Source: Gammaproteobacteria bacterium (lineage in GTDB: Bacteria; Pseudomonadota; Gammaproteobacteria; Steroidobacterales; Foliamicaceae). From it: DNA of 64,000 nucleotides. Of this stretch, positions 59,269-64,000 are shown one piece after another. The position numbers and the translations under genes are program-made. The stretch lies in the NCBI GenBank assembly GCA_009845905.1, contig VXYS01000006.1, positions 266,266-330,265 on the forward strand. The letters are read 5' to 3'. A model generated the notes under the pieces. That model was not told the DNA's origin. It saw only the letters and a list, made by a program, of their open reading frames with translations, and searched no databases. The stretch's first letter is position 1. Each line of letters starts with the position of its first letter.

Positions 59269-60134
59269 GTTTCCGCGCCGGGCTGGCGCCCATTCTCGGC
59301 CGGCCCAACGTGGGCAAGTCCACGCTGCTGAACCGCCTGCTGAAAGAAAAGGTCAGTATCGAGACGCGCAAGCCGCAAACCACCCGGCACGCGATTACCG
59401 GAGTGCGCCACACGGACGAGTCGCAGCTGGTGTTGGTGGACACGCCCGGGCTGCACGCGCCCGGCTCCCGGCTGCTGTCGCGCAGCATGAACCGCGCCGC
59501 GCTGGGTTCGGTAGCCGGCGCCGACGTGGTCCTGATGATGGTCGAGGCCGGCCGGTGGCTGGCGGGCGACAAGCGGGTCCTGGAGGAAATAAGGAAGTCG
59601 GGCCTGACGTGCATACTGATCGTCAACAAGATCGATCGCCTGAAGAGCCGCGAAGAGCTCTTTCCCTTTCTCAAGGAGTGCGCCGAGAGAGGCGAGTTCG
59701 CCGAGATCGTGCCGATCTCGGCGCTGCACGGCGAGAACCTGGACCGTCTGGGCGAGGTCGTGGCGCAATATCTGCCCGAGGGCGATCCGCTGTATCCGCC
59801 CGAAGCGGTAACGGACCGTGACCTTAGCTTTCGAATCGCCGAGATGCTGCGCGAGAAACTGACCCTGAATACGCATCGCGAGGTCCCGTACGATCTGGAT
59901 GTCGCCGTGACGTCCCTGGATACGCGGGGAAGGGCGGTGGTCGCGGAGCTCGAGGTGCGCGTCAACCGCGCCTCGCAGCGCGGCATCGTGATCGGCCGCG
60001 GCGGCTTGCGGCTGAAGGCGGCGGGCCGCCAGGCGCGCATGGAACTTCAGCGCATTTTCAAGCGCCCGTTCCATTTGCGGGCCCAGGTGCGGGTGCGCAA
60101 GAACTGGTTCAACAATCCGCGGTACTGTCGATGA
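59265..60134 (+). CDS. era: GTPase Era
   Basis: 289-residue GTPase needed for 30S maturation. G1 is GRPNVGKSTLLNRLL near residue 10, G3 DTPGLH near 61, and G4 NKIDRLKS near 122. The C-terminal KH domain includes RGIVIGRGGLRLKAAGRQAR near 244, which binds the 3' end of 16S rRNA. ATG 59265 overlaps the rnc stop, and its own stop overlaps recO (both ATGA-type). Part of the conserved lepB-rnc-era-recO run. Confidence 0.95.
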   Translation: MSFRAGLAPILGRPNVGKSTLLNRLLKEKVSIETRKPQTTRHAITGVRHTDESQLVLVDTPGLHAPGSRLLSRSMNRAALGSVAGADVVLMMVEAGRWLAGDKRVLEEIRKSGLTCILIVNKIDRLKSREELFPFLKECAERGEFAEIVPISALHGENLDRLGEVVAQYLPEGDPLYPPEAVTDRDLSFRIAEMLREKLTLNTHREVPYDLDVAVTSLDTRGRAVVAELEVRVNRASQRGIVIGRGGLRLKAAGRQARMELQRIFKRPFHLRAQVRVRKNWFNNPRYCR

Positions 60135-60859
60135 ACACGGTCCGGCGCGTGGAACTGGCCGAATCGTGGGTTCTTCACTGCCGTCCGTTTCGCGAGACGA
60201 GCCTGATCGTGGAGGCCTTCTCAAGGGAATTCGGTCGCATGGGCCTGGTCGCGCGGGGCGGGCGCAGGCCGCGTTCGGCACTGGCCCTCGCCGCACGGCC
60301 CTTTCGGCTGTTGCTGCTTTCGTGGACCGGCAGGGGCGAGCTCGCAACGCTGACCGCTGCGGAGAGCGCGCCGCAGCATTCCGCCTTGGCCCCTCCGGCC
60401 GGGGAAAGGCTTCTTGCCGCGATGTATCTGAACGAACTGGTGCTGCGCCTTACCCGGCGCGAAGACCCTCATCCGGAACTGTTCGACCACTATTCGCAGG
60501 CGCTGGGCGAACTGTGCGCGGCCGGGCCGATGGAGCCGATCCTTCGGCGCTTCGAACTGGACCTGTTGGTTTCGCTGGGCTTCGGACTGAACCTCAGGCA
60601 CGACATCGAGGGTCGGGACCTGGCCCCGAATGCAGCCTATTGCTATCGTATGGAACAAGGCGCCGAGGCCTTGCCGAACGGCGCGCGGACCGGTGAGGCG
60701 ATGAATTTTTCCGGCGCCGAGCTTCTGGGCATGGCGCGCGGGGACTGGGGCAGCCGTGACATACGCCGCGCGGCGCGCCGGCTCCTGAAAACGGCGATTG
60801 ATTTCTATCTGGAGGGGAAGCCGCTGAACACCCGCAAGGTGTTCGCGGCCATGCGATGA
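60131..60859 (+). CDS. recO: DNA repair protein RecO
   Basis: 242-residue recombination mediator that loads RecA with RecF and RecR. The N-terminal OB-fold has LHCRPFRETSLIVEAFSREF near residue 14 and MGLVARGGRRPRS. The helical C domain includes LYLNELVLRLTRREDPH-type residues (the protein reads MYLNELVLRLTRREDPH near residue 98) and FELDLLVSLGFGLNL near 139. The CxxC zinc motif of some RecO proteins is absent, as in many gammaproteobacteria. It overlaps era upstream and mutL downstream by 4 bp each, so no pdxJ lies after it. Confidence 0.92.
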   Translation: MNTVRRVELAESWVLHCRPFRETSLIVEAFSREFGRMGLVARGGRRPRSALALAARPFRLLLLSWTGRGELATLTAAESAPQHSALAPPAGERLLAAMYLNELVLRLTRREDPHPELFDHYSQALGELCAAGPMEPILRRFELDLLVSLGFGLNLRHDIEGRDLAPNAAYCYRMEQGAEALPNGARTGEAMNFSGAELLGMARGDWGSRDIRRAARRLLKTAIDFYLEGKPLNTRKVFAAMR

Positions 60860-62655
60860 CGATACAACTGCTGCCGGACCACCTGGTCAACCAGATCGCC
60901 GCGGGGGAGGTCGTGGAACGCCCGGCGTCGGTAGTCAAGGAACTGGTGGAAAACAGCCTGGACGCGGGCGCGCGACGGGTCGTCGTGCAGATCGAGAAAG
61001 GCGGTTCCCGGCTGTGCCGTGTGCGCGATGACGGCGTGGGTATCGCCGCGGACGAGCTGTCGGTGGCGCTCACCCGGCACGCCACCAGCAAGATCGCCAG
61101 CCTGGAAGACCTGCGCACCGTCGCCACGCTGGGATTCCGCGGCGAGGCGCTGCCCAGCATTGCCGCCGTGGCGAGGCTCACCCTGACATCCCACGTTGCC
61201 GGCGAGCGCAGCGGCTGGACAGTGAGCAGTTCCGGCGGCAGCACCTCCGGGCCGCAGCCGGCGGCACACCCGCAAGGCACGACGGTTGAAGTGCGCGACC
61301 TGTTCTACAACACGCCGGCGCGGCGCAGTTTCCTGCGCAAACCGGTCACGGAAACGAGGCACATCGACCGGGCGCTGCTGCGAATGGCGCTCAGCCGTTA
61401 CTCGACCGGCGTGCGTTACGAAAAGGACGGCCGCCTGAGCTACGACCTTCCGCCCGCGCAAACCCGCGAGCAGGAGGAGGAGCGGATTGCGAAGCTTTTG
61501 GGGCCGCAGTTCATCGAAAACGCCCTGTACTTCGAAGAACGTCGCCAGGACATACACCTGCGCGGATGGCTGGCGCGCCCGAAATACTCCCGCAGCCAGG
61601 GCGACATGCAGCACCTGTTCCTGAACGGGCGGGGAATTTTCGATCGCACGGTGGCACACGCCGTGCGTCAGGCTTATGAGGACGTGATGTTTCACGGCCG
61701 CCACCCGGCGTGGCTCCTGTACCTGGAAATGGATCCCGCGCTGGTGGATGTCAATGCGCATCCGTCCAAGCTCGAAGTTCGCTTTCGCGAAGGGCGCAAG
61801 GTCCATGACGTGGTCCGGCGTACGCTGGAAGCCGTTCTGGCGGGCACCCGGCCCGGCGAAGCGAGCGGGGACGTGGCGCTGGAGGATGGACGAGGCGGAG
61901 CCGGCTTTCGCGGTCCGGCGGAACGCGTTGGCGGAGGACCGGGCGGCGCCGGTGCGCTCGCTACGCTGCTGGGCGCCTCGCCGCTCCCCCTGAGTCACGG
62001 CCAGGCACACGCGCCCGTGCGTGAACCCCTGGCCGGGGCATCCGAGGGGGAAATGCCGCCCCTGGGATTCGCGCTGGCCCAACTGGCGGGTATCTACATC
62101 CTGGCCGAGAACAGCGAAGGCCTGATCATCGTGGACGCGCACGCGGCCCACGAGCGGGTGGTCTACGAGCGGATGAAGGCCCAGCTCGACGACCAGGGTC
62201 TGGGCTCGCAGCTCCTGCTGGAACCGGTCCGCCTGCGGGTCGGCCGCGACGACATGGACACGGCCACGCGGCAGCGCGAAACCTGGAAAAGGCTGGGATT
62301 CGTGGTGGACCAGGTGGGTCCGGAGACGCTGGCGGTTCGGGAAGTCCCGGCGCTGTTGGCCGGCGGCGACGCGGAGGCCATGCTGCGAGACCTGCTTTCG
62401 GGAGCGCAGGCGCGGCAGGAAGCCGGGACCGAGGACTCGGCCGAAGAGTTGACGGGGCGGATTCACCATATCCTCGCGACGATGGCCTGCCACACTTCGG
62501 TGCGGGCCAATCGGCGGCTCACGCTGGAGGAAATGAATGCGTTGCTGCGCGACATGGAGAAGACGCCGCGCGCCGACCAGTGCAATCACGGACGGCCGAC
62601 CTGGCGGGCCTTCCGCATCCAGGAACTGGACCGCATCTTCCTGCGCGGCCAGTAG
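60856..62655 (+). CDS. mutL: DNA mismatch repair protein MutL
   Basis: 599-residue GHKL ATPase coordinating mismatch repair. ATPase motifs are VVKELVENSLDAGAR near residue 24, VRDDGVGIAAD near 55 and GFRGEALPSIAAVA near 94. The C-terminal part carries VDAHAAHERVVYERMK near 425, MACHTSVRAN near 543 and QCNHGRPTW near 574. These correspond to the DxHAxxExxxxE, ACR and C-x-HGRP motifs of endonuclease-type MutL, so nicking activity is predicted. The linker at about 335-395 is Gly/Ala-rich and variable. ATG 60856 overlaps the recO stop. miaA follows 11 bp after its stop. Confidence 0.96.
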   Translation: MTIQLLPDHLVNQIAAGEVVERPASVVKELVENSLDAGARRVVVQIEKGGSRLCRVRDDGVGIAADELSVALTRHATSKIASLEDLRTVATLGFRGEALPSIAAVARLTLTSHVAGERSGWTVSSSGGSTSGPQPAAHPQGTTVEVRDLFYNTPARRSFLRKPVTETRHIDRALLRMALSRYSTGVRYEKDGRLSYDLPPAQTREQEEERIAKLLGPQFIENALYFEERRQDIHLRGWLARPKYSRSQGDMQHLFLNGRGIFDRTVAHAVRQAYEDVMFHGRHPAWLLYLEMDPALVDVNAHPSKLEVRFREGRKVHDVVRRTLEAVLAGTRPGEASGDVALEDGRGGAGFRGPAERVGGGPGGAGALATLLGASPLPLSHGQAHAPVREPLAGASEGEMPPLGFALAQLAGIYILAENSEGLIIVDAHAAHERVVYERMKAQLDDQGLGSQLLLEPVRLRVGRDDMDTATRQRETWKRLGFVVDQVGPETLAVREVPALLAGGDAEAMLRDLLSGAQARQEAGTEDSAEELTGRIHHILATMACHTSVRANRRLTLEEMNALLRDMEKTPRADQCNHGRPTWRAFRIQELDRIFLRGQ

Positions 62656-62666
62656 CGGGAGAGCGG

Positions 62667-63623
62667 GTGGAGGCGGTGCTCCTGAAGGGGCCCACTTGCG
62701 TGGGCAAGACGCGGCTCGTCGTGGATTTGGCGAAGCGGCTGCCGCTCAGGGTGATCAGCGTGGACTCGGCCTGCGTGTACCGGGGGCTGGATATCGGCAC
62801 GGCCAAGCCCGGGCCGGAGGAGCGGCGCATTGCTCCGCATTACCTGACAGACCTGTGCTCTCCGCACGAGCGCTATTCCGCGGCGCGGTTTGCGGAGGAT
62901 GCCCGCCGGGAGATCGCGCGGGCGCGGGAACTCGGTCAGGTGCCGGTGCTGGTGGGCGGTACGATGCTGTATTTCCGGGCGCTGGAGCAGGGACTTGCGG
63001 ATTTGCCAGGCGCCGACGCCGCGCTGCGAAAGGCGATTCAGGCGCGCGCCGGGCGGGAGGGCTGGCCGGCCCTGCATGAGCAGCTCAGGCAGCTTGACCC
63101 CGCGGCTGCCGCCCGCATTTCGCCCAACGACGGCGCCCGCATCGAGCGGGCGCTGGAAGTGTTGCGGTTGACGGGGCGGCCGATCAGCGAACTCTGGCTT
63201 GACGCCTCCGGAGCAGCGCCGCCGGGTTATCTGAAATTCGCGCTGATTCCCGAAGACCGCGGCGCATGGCGCCGGCGTATCGAGGAGCGTTTCGACGACA
63301 TGATGAAGAGGGGCTGGCTGGATGAAGTGCGGGCCTTGCATGCGCTCGGAATCGATCCCGGCCTGCCGGCCGCGCGGATTGCCGGCTACCGGCAGTTGCT
63401 GGAACATCTCGACGGGCAGTTCTCGCTGGACGAGGCCAAAGTGCGCGGAATCCGGGCCACCAAGGCGCTGGGAAGGCGGCAATTGACCTGGTTGCGGGCC
63501 GAGCGGGACATCGTCCGCCTTTTCGAGGGAATTCCCCGATGCGCCGCGAGACTGGAGGAGGAAATCCACTCGCATTGGCGTATTCGCGAGGGTCTGGCCG
63601 CGCCTGGAGAGGATTGCAAATGA
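62667..63623 (+). CDS. miaA: tRNA dimethylallyltransferase
   Basis: 318-residue enzyme that adds an isopentenyl group to A37 of tRNAs reading UNN codons. The Walker A reads LLKGPTCVGKTRLVVD near residue 6 and the substrate-binding motif DSACVYRGLDIGTAKPG near 33. GGTMLYFRAL and the C-terminal IAGYRQLLEHLDG are also typical. Two positions differ from the usual GPTASGKT and DSxQVYRG. GTG 62667 is preceded by GGGAG and gives the conserved start; the longer upstream frame lies within mutL. hfq follows 168 bp downstream, as in other gammaproteobacteria. Confidence 0.94.
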   Translation: MEAVLLKGPTCVGKTRLVVDLAKRLPLRVISVDSACVYRGLDIGTAKPGPEERRIAPHYLTDLCSPHERYSAARFAEDARREIARARELGQVPVLVGGTMLYFRALEQGLADLPGADAALRKAIQARAGREGWPALHEQLRQLDPAAAARISPNDGARIERALEVLRLTGRPISELWLDASGAAPPGYLKFALIPEDRGAWRRRIEERFDDMMKRGWLDEVRALHALGIDPGLPAARIAGYRQLLEHLDGQFSLDEAKVRGIRATKALGRRQLTWLRAERDIVRLFEGIPRCAARLEEEIHSHWRIREGLAAPGEDCK

Positions 63624-63791
63624 GAGGCATCCGGGCACCGATGGCGCGATGCGGAAAAACTCGTCAAAACCGCCGAATTTCGACATTGGCGCAGCGCTGG
63701 TCTTGCTTCATTCTTGCCTTGATCCGCAAAACAATGCCCCGAAGGCCGCGGCTCGCGAGCCGGGCGTCGGGAGTCCGCCAAGGAGTCTCCC

Positions 63792-64000
63792 ATGGAAACC
63801 CGCCAAGACCTGCAGAACCGGTTCCTGAACGCACTTCGCCGAAGCCGGGCGCGCGTTTACGTGTTCCTGGTCAATGGAATCAAGCTCAAGGGCGTGATTG
63901 GAGGCTTTGATATGTTCGTGATCCTGCTGCACAATGGCGTTAGCCAGATCGTGTACAAGCACGCCATATCCGCCATCGTCCCCGTTCGCCAGCAGGATCT
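63792..64000 (+). CDS. hfq: RNA chaperone Hfq, 3'-truncated by window end
   Basis: The 5' 69 codons of hfq begin at ATG 63792, 6 bases after AAGGAG. The Sm1 and Sm2 motifs are complete: [40 protein letters not shown] and then [18 protein letters not shown], with the YKHAIS signature that lines the poly-U-binding proximal face. The hexameric protein binds small RNAs and mRNAs. The C-terminal tail lies outside the window. The 168-bp gap from miaA leaves space for its own promoter. Confidence 0.95.
   Translation, partial: METRQDLQNRFLNALRRSRARVYVFLVNGIKLKGVIGGFDMFVILLHNGVSQIVYKHAISAIVPVRQQD

Noticed and set aside
63750-63761. 12-bp palindrome GGCTCGCGAGCC upstream of hfq
   Set aside because: Short GC-only palindromes are expected by chance at this base composition, and there is no promoter context that singles it out.
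63539-63910. 123-codon open frame overlapping the end of miaA and the start of hfq
   Set aside because: It is Arg/Pro-rich, without motifs, and runs through the hfq ribosome-binding site and coding start in another frame.

Overview
The window looks like chromosome of a free-living, GC-rich heterotrophic gammaproteobacterium, probably aquatic. The housekeeping blocks carry gammaproteobacterial signatures: an NlpD-type LytM protein, SdhE and YgfX beside SdhB, lepB-rnc-era-recO, and mutL-miaA-hfq. Three TonB-dependent receptors, many transporters and many catabolic enzymes fill the rest. I see no rRNA, tRNA, CRISPR array, transposase, integrase or phage gene, and no gene-free stretch above 300 bases. 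Species-level placement is not possible from the sequence alone.

Layout. 1-3586 (+): 3' end of an nlpD-like gene, a fatty acyl-CoA ligase, a Mth938-fold protein, and prfB with its programmed +1 frameshift. 3570-17162: a two-armed accessory locus. The minus arm runs TonB receptor, ureidoglycolate-lyase-like protein, bicupin, M24 peptidase, small protein, APC permease. The plus arm runs methyltransferase, CMD protein, bicupin, acetoacetate-decarboxylase-like protein, alpha/beta hydrolase, bicupin, M24 peptidase, CMD protein. The arms share paralogous bicupin/M24 pairs and diverge from a palindrome-rich 122-bp promoter region. This is the best candidate for an undescribed catabolic system. 17204-24691 (-): secreted hydrolase, small exported protein, NCS2 permease with an extra C-terminal domain, CpcT/CpeT-like protein, Tat-exported DUF1838 and nitrilase-like proteins, and purU.

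24772-39197: lysS, a BCCT carrier, an ATP/ADP-translocase-like carrier, DUF1684, a PPOX flavoprotein, a UDG-like protein, a serine/threonine-dehydratase-like enzyme, a second TonB receptor, an aromatic-amino-acid decarboxylase with an aromatic-acid MFS carrier, and ygfZ. 39218-57780: sdhC-sdhD-sdhA, then trpE, then an island (tandem nitrilase, P450, SDR, GPH-type MFS carrier, third TonB receptor), then trpG, then a second insert (duplicated NTF2-like proteins, a NAD(P)-binding protein, an unknown protein, a thioredoxin lipoprotein), then sdhB-sdhE-ygfX. Thus sdhCDA/B and trpE/G are split in a nested way. 57818-64000 (+): lepB-rnc-era-recO-mutL-miaA in a tight run, then the 5' end of hfq.

How the genes may work together: each accessory block pairs import across the outer membrane (TonB receptor) and inner membrane (APC, NCS2, BCCT, AAHS or GPH carriers) with soluble or exported hydrolases, decarboxylases and oxidoreductases. 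This fits scavenging of diverse, probably N-containing or aromatic, dissolved organic compounds. No substrate can be assigned from sequence alone.
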